64,000 nucleotides of DNA. Source: an uncultured Granulosicoccaceae bacterium (lineage in GTDB: Bacteria; Pseudomonadota; Gammaproteobacteria; Granulosicoccales; Granulosicoccaceae). Shown here one piece after another: positions 46,659 through 57,500 of the stretch. The stretch is taken from contig CALLLW010000024.1 of assembly GCA_938007995.1 (NCBI GenBank), positions 124,001-188,000 on the forward strand, in the 5' to 3' direction. The notes under the pieces were generated by a model, which made no database searches, was not told where the DNA came from, and saw only the letters and a list, made by a program, of their open reading frames with translations. Numbering within the stretch: the stretch's first letter is position 1; each line of letters starts with the position of its first letter. The translations under genes and the position numbers were made by a program.

Positions 46659-46685
46659 AACAGGGGGTCCGACAGACTCCCTGTT
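46659..46685 (+). terminator. Intercistronic hairpin in the ABC-importer operon
   Basis: An 11-position stem (46659-46669 with 46675-46685, one G-T pair) with a CGACA loop lies between the binding protein and the first permease. No T-run follows, so it probably allows partial read-through and protects the upstream message, giving an excess of binding protein. Confidence 0.6.
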
Positions 46686-46801
46686 GTTGACTGAACTGCA
46701 CAAGTACGTAGCGCCTTATCAAAACGTATTCAAATATCACCGATAATCGGCCTGCCTTTTAATGGAGTTTTTCAACCGGCTGTCAGACACACTAACTGAT
46801 T

Positions 46802-47560
46802 ATGCTTGAACTATTCACCGAGTTTTTCCGTCAGTTAGCTGAGGAGCATCCTCGCTGGAATTTCATTTTTTTTTATGAACCACGGCAATGGGAGAGAATC
46901 CTCAAAGGTCTGAAGTACACATTGTGGTTGTCCGTTGCCTGCTTGATTTTCTCTGTGATTATCGGTGTGGTTGGTGCGTGGTTACAGAATTCGCCTTCAA
47001 AATTTGTTCGCCTTTGCGTCCAGGGCTATATTCAGTTTTTCAGAAACACCCCACCGTTTGTACAACTGTTGTTTTTCTATTTTGCACTCGGGCAATTTAC
47101 TCCAGCCGTCACCGGACCTGATGGCTGGACAGAAGTACCGATAGTCTCCAACGTAGGCTGGGCGATTATTTCATTGTCATTTTTTGCCGGTGCGTTCAAC
47201 GTTGAAATATTCCGCAGCGGCATCGAAGCGGTACCTGAGTCAACTCAGGAAGCCTCTACCGCGCTTGGAATGTCACGCTTTCAAACCTACGTTGAGGTGG
47301 TTTTGCCACTGGCATTCAGAGTTTCACTGCCAGCGCTAAATAACAATCTGGTCAATCTGGTTAAAACGACAACTCAGGCAATAGGTATTGCCGTACCAGA
47401 GTTACTTTATCAGTGCGTCACTATCTGGAATGACTTTCCGAGTGCCATGTACCCGACGATGCTCTTGCTTTTTGTTACATTCATTGCATTAGTTGGTGTA
47501 CTTGTATTTGGCATGAACCGTTGGGAGCGGGCAATGCGTATACCTGGCTACGGACACTGA
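46802..47560 (+). CDS. Polar amino-acid ABC transporter permease 1
   Basis: A 252-residue inner-membrane permease of the HisMQ type, with about five membrane segments and the loop that contacts the ATPase (EIFRSGIEAVPESTQEASTALGMSRFQ). It opens with FFYEPRQWERILKGLKYTLWLS, typical of the family. The second permease starts 2 bases after this stop. Confidence 0.9.
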   Translation: MLELFTEFFRQLAEEHPRWNFIFFYEPRQWERILKGLKYTLWLSVACLIFSVIIGVVGAWLQNSPSKFVRLCVQGYIQFFRNTPPFVQLLFFYFALGQFTPAVTGPDGWTEVPIVSNVGWAIISLSFFAGAFNVEIFRSGIEAVPESTQEASTALGMSRFQTYVEVVLPLAFRVSLPALNNNLVNLVKTTTQAIGIAVPELLYQCVTIWNDFPSAMYPTMLLLFVTFIALVGVLVFGMNRWERAMRIPGYGH

Positions 47561-47562
47561 CA

Positions 47563-48456
47563 ATGCGCTCATCAATACCAGGCATTCATTCAAATCGAAC
47601 CACCGACCTACCGGTACTTAAGCCGTACAGGTTGAATCATTCAAACGATATCACTGACCTTCAGTTTTCCAATTGGCTGGTTTCAATACCAAAATGGTTC
47701 TGGCTGTTATTGTGTGCAAGCGTGTTGGTCTGGCCAGCGATAGCAGCAGCTGCATCCGGGTTTACCACAAAGCAAGCTTTTGAAGCGTTGTTCAGATGGA
47801 TTCCGTTTATTGTAACGGGTGGGTTTTTATTTAATATTCTGATTTCCTTTTTCGCCATGCTGATAGGCACAGTTACCGGTGTGGTGCTCGGTCTGATGCA
47901 GTTATCGCCGTTATCTATCATTCGATGGCCGGCAAAAATTATCACGCAGACATTCAGAAACTCACCATGGCTGGTATTGCTTTTTATTGTGTTACTGGCA
48001 TTACCATTTGAAGTTGAAATAGGTGGCAAGATCATTCGAATACCAGACTGGATGAAAGCCGTGTTCGGCCTTTGCCTGCCCATTATGGCGAATATATCAG
48101 AGGTAGTCAGAGGCGCGGTAAACTCCGTACCCAATGGCCAATGGGAAGCTTCCGAGTCACTCGCATACACAAGACAACAGACTTTATGGCAGATCATCCT
48201 ACCCCAGTGTTTTAAAAGAATGATTCCACCATGGATGAACTGGTATGCGATTCTGACCATGGCAACACCATTGTGTTCGCTACTGGGGGTTGAAGAAATA
48301 ATCACACTCAGCCGTCAGGCCATTGAAGCCGAGAACAACCGACCGGAACTACTGGTACCGTTCTACGGATTTGCGTTACTTATATTTTTTGCTTATTGCT
48401 ATCCAATAGCGAGAGCCACAATTGCACTGGAACGACGCTATGCCGTCAAACTTTAG
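47563..48456 (+). CDS. Polar amino-acid ABC transporter permease 2
   Basis: A 297-residue HisMQ-type permease with membrane segments from about residue 45 onward. It has the coupling loop EVVRGAVNSVPNGQWEASESLAYTRQQ. The frame is open from 47521, inside the preceding gene; ATG 47563 just after that stop is the natural start. The N-terminal 40 residues are polar and cytoplasmic. Confidence 0.88.
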   Translation: MRSSIPGIHSNRTTDLPVLKPYRLNHSNDITDLQFSNWLVSIPKWFWLLLCASVLVWPAIAAAASGFTTKQAFEALFRWIPFIVTGGFLFNILISFFAMLIGTVTGVVLGLMQLSPLSIIRWPAKIITQTFRNSPWLVLLFIVLLALPFEVEIGGKIIRIPDWMKAVFGLCLPIMANISEVVRGAVNSVPNGQWEASESLAYTRQQTLWQIILPQCFKRMIPPWMNWYAILTMATPLCSLLGVEEIITLSRQAIEAENNRPELLVPFYGFALLIFFAYCYPIARATIALERRYAVKL

Positions 48457-49222
48457 CAGCAAACACATGTTGAATCACCCCTGGACTCCTGACCAACCCA
48501 TCGTTTCGATCAATAACGTACATAAGTCGTTTGGAGACCTCGAAGTACTCAAAGGAGTATCGCTTGATGTCATGAAAGGCGAGGTCATTTGCATCATCGG
48601 TCCATCCGGCTCTGGAAAATCTACGCTAATCAGATGCATAAACGCGCTCAACGATATACAACGGGGCTCGATCACCGTAGAGGGACAGGAAGTCCACGAT
48701 CCAAAGGTAAACAAACTGGAACTTAGAAAAAAAGTTGGCATGGTGTTCCAGCAATACAACCTGTTTCCACATAAGACCGCTCTGCAGAATGTCATGATGG
48801 CACCGATCAAAGTACTGAAACAGGATAAGAAAGCAGTAGAACAACTCGCGCGTAAATTGATTAAACAAGTGAATCTGGAAGGTAAAGAAAACAGCTATCC
48901 GGGTGAACTTTCCGGCGGTCAGCAGCAACGCGTAGCGATTGCACGCTCACTGGCAATGAACCCCAAAGTAATGTTGTTCGATGAGGTTACCGCTGCACTG
49001 GATCCGGAGACCGTCAAGGAGGTACTCGTCGCTATAAAAGATCTGGCCGAGTCAGGCATGACCTGCATCCTGGTCACTCACGAGATGGGGTTTGCCCGGG
49101 AGATTGCAGATCACATTTACTTTACAGATCGCGGGGTGATTGTTGAGCATGGACCCCCATCTACATTTTTCACCGAAGCAAGTGACCCACGCACTAAAGA
49201 ATTCCTGAGTCAGATTCTATAA
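48440..49222 (+). CDS. Polar amino-acid ABC transporter ATPase
   Basis: A 260-residue ATPase of the GlnQ/HisP type: Walker A GPSGSGKST, Q-loop VFQQYNLFPHKTALQNVM, signature LSGGQQQR, Walker B VMLFDEVTAALDPE and switch His in LVTHEMGFA. ATG 48440 overlaps the permease by 17 bases; ATG 48467 is also possible and starts nearer the family's conserved region. It closes the importer operon. Confidence 0.92.
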   Translation: MPSNFSSKHMLNHPWTPDQPIVSINNVHKSFGDLEVLKGVSLDVMKGEVICIIGPSGSGKSTLIRCINALNDIQRGSITVEGQEVHDPKVNKLELRKKVGMVFQQYNLFPHKTALQNVMMAPIKVLKQDKKAVEQLARKLIKQVNLEGKENSYPGELSGGQQQRVAIARSLAMNPKVMLFDEVTAALDPETVKEVLVAIKDLAESGMTCILVTHEMGFAREIADHIYFTDRGVIVEHGPPSTFFTEASDPRTKEFLSQIL

Positions 49223-49243
49223 TAACGTGGTACAAACACCGTT

Positions 49244-49675
49244 TTACTCGGACTTTAGCTCACGACCATACTGAGGCACGTTGTCCTCGAGCTCGGGATT
49301 CATAAAATCTATCTCCATACCATTGCAGCCAGTCGGCAGGCTCCACTGCAGTTCAATATCAATAATGGAGGATACCTTCTTACAGAAATCTGCTTCATGC
49401 CTGACAATAGTCACTTCACATCGCCCGCCACTAATAGAGTGCTCGACTGAAAAGTCTTCAGGCCTGGTACAACCATTACTGCTCACTGAAAAACGCAGTG
49501 TTTCACTGTTAAACACTGGATTTCTGATTTTTTCCATATCATCCACCTGCTGGTTGATACCCGTTGCATCGTCTAACAGGATCGCGTCAGTCGACATGCA
49601 AGCACTGAGTGTTAGTACTAAACAGGTACTGGCGAAGATCGACATTAGCGATCGTTGCATTGGTTTATGCGTCAT
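49244..49675 (-). CDS. Small lipoprotein of unknown function
   Basis: A 143-residue protein with lipobox LSAC. The mature part has four further Cys (SNGCTRPED, GGRCEVTIV, DFCKKV, PTGCNG), probably in two disulfides. The family is not one I can name. It starts 2 bases after the trypsin-like protease stop on the same strand, so the two form an operon; it might be a partner, inhibitor or anchor of the protease, which is only inference. Confidence 0.7.
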   Translation of the reverse strand: MTHKPMQRSLMSIFASTCLVLTLSACMSTDAILLDDATGINQQVDDMEKIRNPVFNSETLRFSVSSNGCTRPEDFSVEHSISGGRCEVTIVRHEADFCKKVSSIIDIELQWSLPTGCNGMEIDFMNPELEDNVPQYGRELKSE

Positions 49676-49677
49676 TA

Positions 49678-51390
49678 TTATTTGCTGAAACGACTACCAG
49701 AATACCGCACTCTCATAAGGTGTTGAAAAGCTATAGCACTCGACCCAACCCGGCCAAACCACCCTTGCAATAGTAAAATGAAAAGACCTAACGGACCCAT
49801 CAAGCCTCCGCCTCCACTATCCGCAGTGCTGCCGACACTCTGAGGATTAACAGGCGGTGGTTCTACAGTGGGCGGCTCCTCTACTGTGGCGGTAACTGGT
49901 GCAGCGACTGCAGCTGTGGAAATAGTCAGCGAATAATCAGCGGCAGTGGCGCCAAGCACCACGACATGTGCCTCTGTTTCCGGAAGGTTAAAGCTGCAGC
50001 TGTCAATGGCAGATCCTGTTTCATTCGAACGGCACAGCAGGGTGTCCAGAGTAAACGGCCTTGCGGAGAAAACCCAGAGGTCAGCGTTGCCCGATATGCT
50101 TGTGACCTCTGCAGAGTTTCCGGCATTAGCAATGTATACATCTCCGGCAGCTTGTAACAGGCTGCCTGTTGCAGCAATATTCGGCTGCAGCACCCGCGCA
50201 CCAGCGTCAACAACTGGTTGTACGCCATCACCAACAGTTAGCGTATAGCTGGACTCAACAAAACCCGACACAGCGATGTAGAACTCACTATTATTTTCAA
50301 ACGTACATTCATCAAGCGAAGTACCAGCGAGGAGCGATGTACACACAAGTGACTCGTCAGAAAATACCGGCGAATCGGACACAAACAAATCTGCATCGCC
50401 ATCCAGAGTAGCAAGACTAATCCTGTTGATGCCGGACACTGCGTAAAAATCAATCTCACCTCTTGTCACCAAGGCATCAGTGCGGCTGTTTGCATTTATT
50501 TGCGTTCTTATCTCGGGAACAGCAAGCACGTCTTGCTCGGCGATACCGGTATAAACCCTGAGATCACTGACAAAAGAGTTTATCCAGTCAAAATACGCAG
50601 CAACACGGGTGTAGACACCAGGCACTCCCGGGCGCGCACAACCAAGACCGACACTGACAATACCAGCCTGTACAGATTCATCACCACGCTGCACAAACAG
50701 TGGCCCACCACTGTCACCCTGACACGAATCAAGGCCACCTGTTCGAAAACCACCGGCACAAACAGCAAGTTCCTGCTGTAAATTGACTGCCGAATTTTCA
50801 TAAAAGGGTGCGCAAGCGCCATGAGAGACTATTGGCAGATCTACTTCTTGAAGGATGGGCGAAATTTGACCACCTTCACTGGTTGCACCCCACCCGGTCA
50901 CAGTTGAGGTCTCACCAACCTGTGGAAATAAACCCGATACCTGAGGTATTGCTATGGGTTCAATATTAACCGGAGCTGCAAGCTGGATAAGCGCGATGTC
51001 ATTGCTATCAGTCTCGACGGAGTACGCCGGGTGAATGATGACCTGAGCAATCGCAGCAAAAATCCCATCATCACCAGTGATATCCAGTGTATCGATTAAA
51101 AACGCAAGATCATCTACATCGGTTGGTTGTCCGGTCTCGGAATCGACAAAGCAGTGTGCTGCCGACAACAACCAGCGGTCAGCAATAAGGGAGGCACCGC
51201 AAATCGGAAAGAAAGCATCGACGCTCTGACCACGCCTGTAGATTGCAGTCATCCACGGGTAGTCGAAATCAGTAACATCACTGCCACCGACAATACGAAT
51301 CGTACGGTCTGCAGAGAAAGCAGGCGTACTGATCGAGAACACAACAAAAAGAGATAGAAACGCAAGGCGAAAAGGCGCGACTGCCAGCAT
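49678..51390 (-). CDS. Exported trypsin-like serine protease with GlyGly-CTERM-like end
   Basis: A 570-residue protein with a signal peptide (LAFLSLFVVFSISTPAFS) and an S1 protease domain beginning at RIVGGSDVTDFDYPW, so activation may occur at the Arg-Ile bond. The triad is His in LSAAHC, Asp in SNDIALIQL and Ser in DSCQGDSGGPL. Residues about 290-500 form two pre-peptidase (PPC)-like beta domains. A Gly-rich motif (SGGGGLMGPLGLFILLL) and hydrophobic segment near the end resemble GlyGly-CTERM sorting signals, but a 24-residue basic tail extends past it, which is atypical. ATG 51390 has GGAG upstream. Confidence 0.87.
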   Translation of the reverse strand: MLAVAPFRLAFLSLFVVFSISTPAFSADRTIRIVGGSDVTDFDYPWMTAIYRRGQSVDAFFPICGASLIADRWLLSAAHCFVDSETGQPTDVDDLAFLIDTLDITGDDGIFAAIAQVIIHPAYSVETDSNDIALIQLAAPVNIEPIAIPQVSGLFPQVGETSTVTGWGATSEGGQISPILQEVDLPIVSHGACAPFYENSAVNLQQELAVCAGGFRTGGLDSCQGDSGGPLFVQRGDESVQAGIVSVGLGCARPGVPGVYTRVAAYFDWINSFVSDLRVYTGIAEQDVLAVPEIRTQINANSRTDALVTRGEIDFYAVSGINRISLATLDGDADLFVSDSPVFSDESLVCTSLLAGTSLDECTFENNSEFYIAVSGFVESSYTLTVGDGVQPVVDAGARVLQPNIAATGSLLQAAGDVYIANAGNSAEVTSISGNADLWVFSARPFTLDTLLCRSNETGSAIDSCSFNLPETEAHVVVLGATAADYSLTISTAAVAAPVTATVEEPPTVEPPPVNPQSVGSTADSGGGGLMGPLGLFILLLQGWFGRVGSSAIAFQHLMRVRYSGSRFSK

Positions 51391-51777
51391 GGGGTACTCC
51401 AGGGTTTCGCTGCCCAAACAGTAGCATATAACCGATGGTTGACCGGCGCATTTTCTATGACCGACCTATCAATGCAGGCAACAAACGACCTATCCGATCC
51501 ACGTGAGTTGCACGTGTTTACAAAGGAATCAGAAATTTAGAGAACGACTGCGCACAAACGACGCGAAGCTACAACAAACGATACATTGTTAAGATTCATG
51601 CGGGTGCAATCAGCTGCTGGCAGCAGGGTATTGAAAAGCTATTGCATCCGGCTTGAGGGCGTAAAGCTCTACCTCGACAACGCTCATTTGTAAGCCATAA
51701 ACTGCGCTTTATCAGTCGGGTTCTCTGGTCAAAATCGTACTGTGGTATTCGCCCGATATCTCGTCTAAAACACTCTG
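51391..51777. other. Intergenic region, no gene seen
   Basis: The gap lies between the start of the protease gene and the end of the sulfotransferase gene. It should hold the protease promoter. Only a direct repeat of CGACCTATC (about 51462 and 51487) stands out. Confidence 0.35.
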
Positions 51778-52836
51778 TTAGACGTGAATTCTGCGCCAGA
51801 TATAGCTGAATAAGTTTCCGGTTCGGTCCTGATTCGCTCGCCACGCTCGAAAAACAGACTGTGGCAAGGTCATAAGCTGTGGTACCGAACTAACTAAAGA
51901 GGCAGCAATTCTGCACCTGTCTTTTTCTATGCCCAGCGCTTTCATGTCACCACCGCAAACCATCTGCACAACAGCAAGCTCGGAAGGACTGAGTAATTTT
52001 CGCCACCGGTCCACTCCTTGACGATGGAATCCGGCATTCGATTTAAATTCATCAAATGAGGAATTCAGTGAAGGCACATTGAGCATGGCCGGATCAAAGG
52101 GCTCGTCGAGCCATTCCGTAATTTCTCGAAGATTGCGCTCAGGGTGCTCCACTAAAGACTCATATCTGACTATCTTGATCCGATCATGGCCGTGTTTTTC
52201 CAAAGCAGCCATAGCAGATCGGGTAGCACCGCGCCACAGCAAGGATGCTATGACGGGGTGATACGAATCGTGCGATCTTTTTTTCTCTCGGATAAAATCA
52301 AGATCGTTTTTGTCATACAGGTCATGACTGTCGCGAACACTCCACTGCTTATAACTCGCCACAACACTTCTTGGGTCACGTATCACCGAGATAATTTTTG
52401 CTTTGGGAAATGCTTCCAGGATCTCGTCGCTTCGAAACACGTGGCGTGGCGTTTTCTCGCCCCAACGCGATTTCTTATTTTTTTCAGCATCGAGCATGCA
52501 GTAGGCATGGAAGTAGTCATCGCGTGATTCCAATCCATCGCGCCTGGCTATTTCCTGCGCTTTGTCTTCCAGCGTTGTTCGATCCAGCCAGCCTCTCTCA
52601 GGGTCACCGTAGTGGCCGAAGGGCTGATGGGAAAGCGCCATAAACCAATCCTGAACAGATTTTCGTTCTGACTCGGAAGCAATAGGACTACCGCGCTGAC
52701 AACGCTCGTCATCGAACCAATGCGTTTCGGAACTGATATGAATGTTGCTGTGCCGATTCAAAGCTTCAAGAAAGAGTGTGGTACCACTACGGGACGCACT
52801 GACAATAAAAACCGGCTCCGCACTGGCGTCTAGCAT
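51778..52836 (-). CDS. PAPS-dependent sulfotransferase
   Basis: A 352-residue sulfotransferase with the 5'-phosphosulfate loop VSASRSGTTLFLEAL (about residue 12) and the 3'-phosphate site ISVIRDPRSVVASY (about residue 139), then the RYESLVEHPERNLREI region. It should transfer sulfate from PAPS to a sugar, lipid or peptide; the acceptor is unknown. GAGGA lies 8 bases upstream of the start. It is cytoplasmic. An open minus-strand stretch just upstream may be a decayed partner gene. Confidence 0.88.
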   Translation of the reverse strand: MLDASAEPVFIVSASRSGTTLFLEALNRHSNIHISSETHWFDDERCQRGSPIASESERKSVQDWFMALSHQPFGHYGDPERGWLDRTTLEDKAQEIARRDGLESRDDYFHAYCMLDAEKNKKSRWGEKTPRHVFRSDEILEAFPKAKIISVIRDPRSVVASYKQWSVRDSHDLYDKNDLDFIREKKRSHDSYHPVIASLLWRGATRSAMAALEKHGHDRIKIVRYESLVEHPERNLREITEWLDEPFDPAMLNVPSLNSSFDEFKSNAGFHRQGVDRWRKLLSPSELAVVQMVCGGDMKALGIEKDRCRIAASLVSSVPQLMTLPQSVFRAWRANQDRTGNLFSYIWRRIHV

Positions 52837-52839
52837 GGT

Positions 52840-53301
52840 TCACATCCTCGAAAAATGACCAGAGAGGCTATACCCTCTTTGATGAAGCGCGCCAGCACTC
52901 GTCGCGTCACGAAACGACTGCGCCTGAAACATCGAAGCCATCGACCAGGGCAACCTGGCAAGTTTGTAGCCACTGAACGCAGCGCCAGGTTGAGATTGTG
53001 CATAAAAAAGTCGACCAAACTGGGTGCCTGCATGGAAAAGAAAACGATCTGTCGGACCGGTGCCAAGCAACTCTGCGGCGAGCCACTTCCGAGCGACTAC
53101 ATGCTACTTGCCGATGCGGCCTGCGACCATTGCAACACCTTCACCTTGTGACGCATTCGGAACAAAAACGAACCAAATCGTAAACAAAATCAGAAAACCG
53201 ACATTAAGAAGCAAGATTAATGAGTGTGATCTGAATATCGAAGCGTCACTGGCCAATAGCGAAAATAACAAATAACCGCCGTTTGGCCACCACGTGAGCA
53301 T
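52840..53301 (-). pseudogene. Possible decayed gene with one in-frame TAG
   Basis: A single minus-strand frame runs from ATG 53301 to a TGA at 52840, interrupted only by TAG near 53104. The first part is a hydrophobic membrane-like segment (LILLLNVGFLILFTIWFVF); the second is not recognised. It ends 3 bases before the sulfotransferase start. It could be a recently dead gene or chance; I cannot name a family. Nothing better is visible between 52837 and 53460. Confidence 0.25.
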
Positions 53302-53460
53302 ACAGGAGCGTCACCCAAATCCCTGATTAAGAGCCGCCCATATAGCATCCCCGCGAGCATTGACTCTGATCAGTCAGGCGCGGCGCGTACGTAATGGTAC
53401 CATATTGCTTTGCCCGTCAGGCTGGTTGCAAAGACCAGAAGTCTGCAGAATTCAGGAGCA

Positions 53461-54465
53461 ATGGTCTTTCGCAATATGACCGAAGACATTTTCACAGACA
53501 CGACTATCGTTCCGCATGCAATTGGCGCAGACGCGAAACCGTTGCATCCAAACCACTCTGAAGCAGATCGGGAAATTCATCAGTGGCAGCAAAGCAGCGC
53601 ATTCTATGTCACACCGGACGACGGCACACAGCATATCGTTGACGTTCTAATAAAAGAGCGTGCTCCGCGGTTATCGTCATCATTGATTTGGCCTCTGATC
53701 AAGCCGGTGCTTTATCAGCTGCTTGGATACAAGACAGGGGTAAATCTGGTCAATACGGCAGGCAGGATGTCTGCCGCCGATGCATTTACACATGCATCGA
53801 GATTGATGGGTGTAAAGCTTCAGGCAAGTGGCACAGAACATATCCCGAAAACGGGTGGTTGTATCCTGGTACTGAATCATCCGACTGGTATTGCCGACGG
53901 GCTTGCCGCTCACGACCTCGTATTGCAAATACGACCTGATCCGATTGTATTTGTTAACGGTGATGCTATTCGGCTGAATCCACGCCTGCGCGAGAAACTG
54001 ATTCCAGTGGAATGGCATGAACAGAGGAAATCCCGCGCCAAATCACGTGAGACTGTCAAAGCCACCAAAAAAGCATTCGCCGATGGTCGTGCGGTCATTC
54101 TGTTTCCATCCGGTCGGCTGGCCTACATGAATGAACATAAACAACTGCGCGAAAGACCATGGATGTCGAGCGCTGTCGTGCTTGCAAAGAAATACAAAGT
54201 TCCGATTGTGCCAGTGCATCTTAAAGCGAAAAACAGCAAACTGTTTTATTGGCTGTGGAAAGTAAATGAAGAACTACGCGACATGACCGTATTCCGCGAA
54301 TGGTTTAACAAGAACGGAAGTGCTTACACTTTTACAATCGAAGCTCCAATTCAACCAGAGGAATTGCTTGAAGACAACGATGAAGCCATAGAAGAATTGC
54401 AGGCTTACGTAGAAGATGGCGTTGTACAGGGATTAACCTTTCAGAATTGGAAAATTGCAAGGTAA
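53461..54465 (+). CDS. PlsC-like acyltransferase
   Basis: A 334-residue protein. Residues about 130-300 match the glycerol-phosphate acyltransferase fold: the catalytic block is NHPTGIADG (NHx4D type), followed by FVNGDAIRLNPRL and ILFPSGRLAYMN, and VPIVPVHL. No clear transmembrane helix is present, so it may sit on the membrane surface. It could make phospholipid or ornithine-type lipid; the acceptor is unknown. ATG 53461 has AGGAG, though only 2 bases away; the frame is open from 53410. It is divergent from the decayed ORF and sulfotransferase. Confidence 0.8.
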   Translation: MVFRNMTEDIFTDTTIVPHAIGADAKPLHPNHSEADREIHQWQQSSAFYVTPDDGTQHIVDVLIKERAPRLSSSLIWPLIKPVLYQLLGYKTGVNLVNTAGRMSAADAFTHASRLMGVKLQASGTEHIPKTGGCILVLNHPTGIADGLAAHDLVLQIRPDPIVFVNGDAIRLNPRLREKLIPVEWHEQRKSRAKSRETVKATKKAFADGRAVILFPSGRLAYMNEHKQLRERPWMSSAVVLAKKYKVPIVPVHLKAKNSKLFYWLWKVNEELRDMTVFREWFNKNGSAYTFTIEAPIQPEELLEDNDEAIEELQAYVEDGVVQGLTFQNWKIAR

Positions 54466-54595
54466 GCTACTTGAATTATCGTCCAATACCAAACTTCAAA
54501 ACCATTGCCAGCTAAGGCATCTTTAAAACGCGCCGAACGTCCCTGTAACACACAGGACTGAATACTCAGCCCTGCTGAATTATAGAAAAATAGTT

Positions 54596-57500
54596 TTATA
54601 CCATGAAAGAATATAAATCGACCATTTCGTCCTGCGAGTAAATTCCATCACTAGCCCATTCATTCTCTGCCGAATCGACCAACTTCAGATCACCAATTGT
54701 AGATGAAGTAAACAACTCATCGTCATTCGCAACCAGCAATGAGACTATGTCTTCGTTATCCGTTGCAGCAATATTAATATTGGATAGTGGTGGCACAACG
54801 GTCACAGCTAATTCGGCAAACGCTGAATCCCCGCTACCGTCGACAATACTATACTCAAATGTCTCTGTGATTTGTGATTCTACAAACGGTGCGAAATAAA
54901 TGTAGCTCCCGTCAGAAAAATCAAACTCCAAAAAACCACCGGCAGAAGTTTCAACATCCAATATGGTAGCGGAAGCCTGATAAGTGATTCCATCGACAAT
55001 GATTTGTTCGACAGAGAAGTTGCTATCCTGTTGCCCATCATCTCCGATACTGTCATTTTCAAATACATTACCTTGCTGCGACGCAGCAATTGTTTTAAAC
55101 AAAATTGAAGGTATATCCCGGACGTCATTTGTAGCAATGGTGTTTTCTTCACCACGATTATCAGCAAAGCCCTCTTCTGACAAATTAACAAATCTAGTTT
55201 CATCTGCATCATCACGATGAGAGACTAGATCCACATTGAGCAAATTTTCTGGTGTAGCACCACCTCCGAAAGCGATACCGTATGCCTCATCAAAATTGTT
55301 TTCTACAAACTCCTCCCAGGAAGCCAATGCAGCTGCGTCCGGGACTGGACTTCCTGAGTCGGACAAAGGCCGACCATCGGTAAAAAAGTAGTAGTTTAGT
55401 GGTCCGTCTGGCACTGTCTCTGGGTTGCCATTTACATCCTGATCAAAAAATTCCTGAGATAACTCCAAGGCTTCACCATAATTGGTAAATCCACTCGCCC
55501 TCAGTGCATCGAGAAAAGACCTCAGTTCAACAGAATTGCCAGGGCCAGATACATCGAACCATGGCGATACGTTGTCGTGGGGCATGCTGGTGTAAAAGTT
55601 GTCGAAAGGCACCGGGATGTCGTCACTGATCGGACCAGCACTACCATCAAAACCCAGTATCTTGACCGATCCAACCTCTTCTCTCGCAGCAAACTGCTCT
55701 ATCGCGTCCCTGACAACTTCCAAACGGGAAGTGATTTCACCATCCAAACCAACAACGTCATTTGTAAAGCCTGATGGATTCTGATCGCCAGCGGTATCAC
55801 TACCCATACTACCTGAATGGTCTACCATGATAACGGCGTTTGCCAACTCACCACTCAGCTGAACTTCTTTCTGATCATTAAGCGCAACAGGTACCGGATT
55901 TGGATCGATTACATCCAGGCTAACCACATCTTGATCATCTTCCTGCGGATCATCATTACCCGGCGTAGAGTCAACATCTTCCTGATCTGCAGTGGCAACC
56001 TCTGCGATGTTTTCAAGAGTGCCCGGTAGATTGACTACAGCATCCACTGCCAGTGTAATCGATGCACCCGGTGCCAGATCTCCAATGATCAGTTCACCAG
56101 TCGCAGGATCAAAATCAAGGCCTTGTGTTGCACTGGAAAAACTTAAATCACCATTATCAAAGTGATCAGCCAGCTGTGTACTAACACTGACACCAGTGGC
56201 CAGTACTGTACTTACGTTCTCGACTGTGATCACATAGGTTACTGTGTCACCCACATCAGCTGAATCAGCAGGTGTGTTTCCATCAGCGAGTATTTCCTGC
56301 GTTAGCTCAAGGTCGATAATCTCCGGAACTGTCAGCAGTGCGTTGTCTTCATCGTCTTCAGACTGATCGCCGTCGTCATTATTCACTTCAGAGTCAGGGT
56401 CAAACTGATCCGATGCACTCACTTGTGCGATATTCAAAAGCTCACCAGTGTCTGTCACTTCTGCACTGATAGTGAGCAAAGCCGTTTCACCAACAGCAAG
56501 TTCACCAATAGCCCATAAGCCACTCTGTGCATCAAACTCTGTTTCATCTGCTGTGTGCGAAACATAGACCACGCCCTGAGGCAGAATATCTTCAACCTGA
56601 ACACCAGTGGCAGCATCAGGTCCGTTATTGGTGACTGAAACTGTCCACTCTACGATATCACCGGGAGCTGCAGTTTCAGGCAGTACTTCTTTATTCAACT
56701 CAAGATCTGCAGCAACTGCATCTACTACAGCATCATCCTGATTGTTGTCCGGGTTACTGTCGAAAGTGTCACTACTTACCGCCGCTGTATTGGTACGCGC
56801 ACCATCGGCATCATCCACAGTGACAGTAATATCAATACTGAAAACGTCACCAGGTGCCAGATCACCAAGCGCTAACTCACCGGTGGCCGGATTGAAGTCT
56901 TCATTACTGGAGGATACGAATGTCGTTCCTTCCGGCAGTGCGTCCGCAACAACAACATTCTCTGCTGTGTCAGGACCGTTGTTGACTACTTCAATAGTCC
57001 AGACTACTTCATCACCCAGGTCAGGAGCTGACTCATCCACTGTTTTTGTGATTGCGAGATCTGCATCCACCGCATCAATGCTCTCAGTAGCTACATTGTT
57101 TGCGGGATTCGAGTCTTCAGTATCACTGCTTACCAGTGCAATGTTGGTTTGCACTGCCGCAGCATCTGTTGCGATAGAAGTGATCTGCAGCATGGCACTC
57201 TCGCCACTTGCCAAATCACCAATTTCCCAAAGGCCTGCAGGCTCATCGAATGCACCCATAGTTGTGGTATCAGACACGTACTCTACGCCACCCGGCAGAT
57301 TGTCATTCACTGTGACATTCTCTGCGTCTTCAGGGCCATTGTTAGTCACAACGATAGTCCACACCACTTCACTGTTCAGATTCGGCGTCGGATTACTGAC
57401 AAGCTTTACTATCTGTAAGTCAGCTCCGCTCTCTTGCATATCTTTGCAATCGCACAGGCAGGCCACACATGTCGCTCCTTCACCATAACCTGACTGCCCA

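Noticed and set aside
56742..57488. Long plus-strand open frame opposite the DUF11 gene
   Set aside because: Its Ser/Thr/Val-rich product is the antisense shadow of repetitive DUF11 codons.
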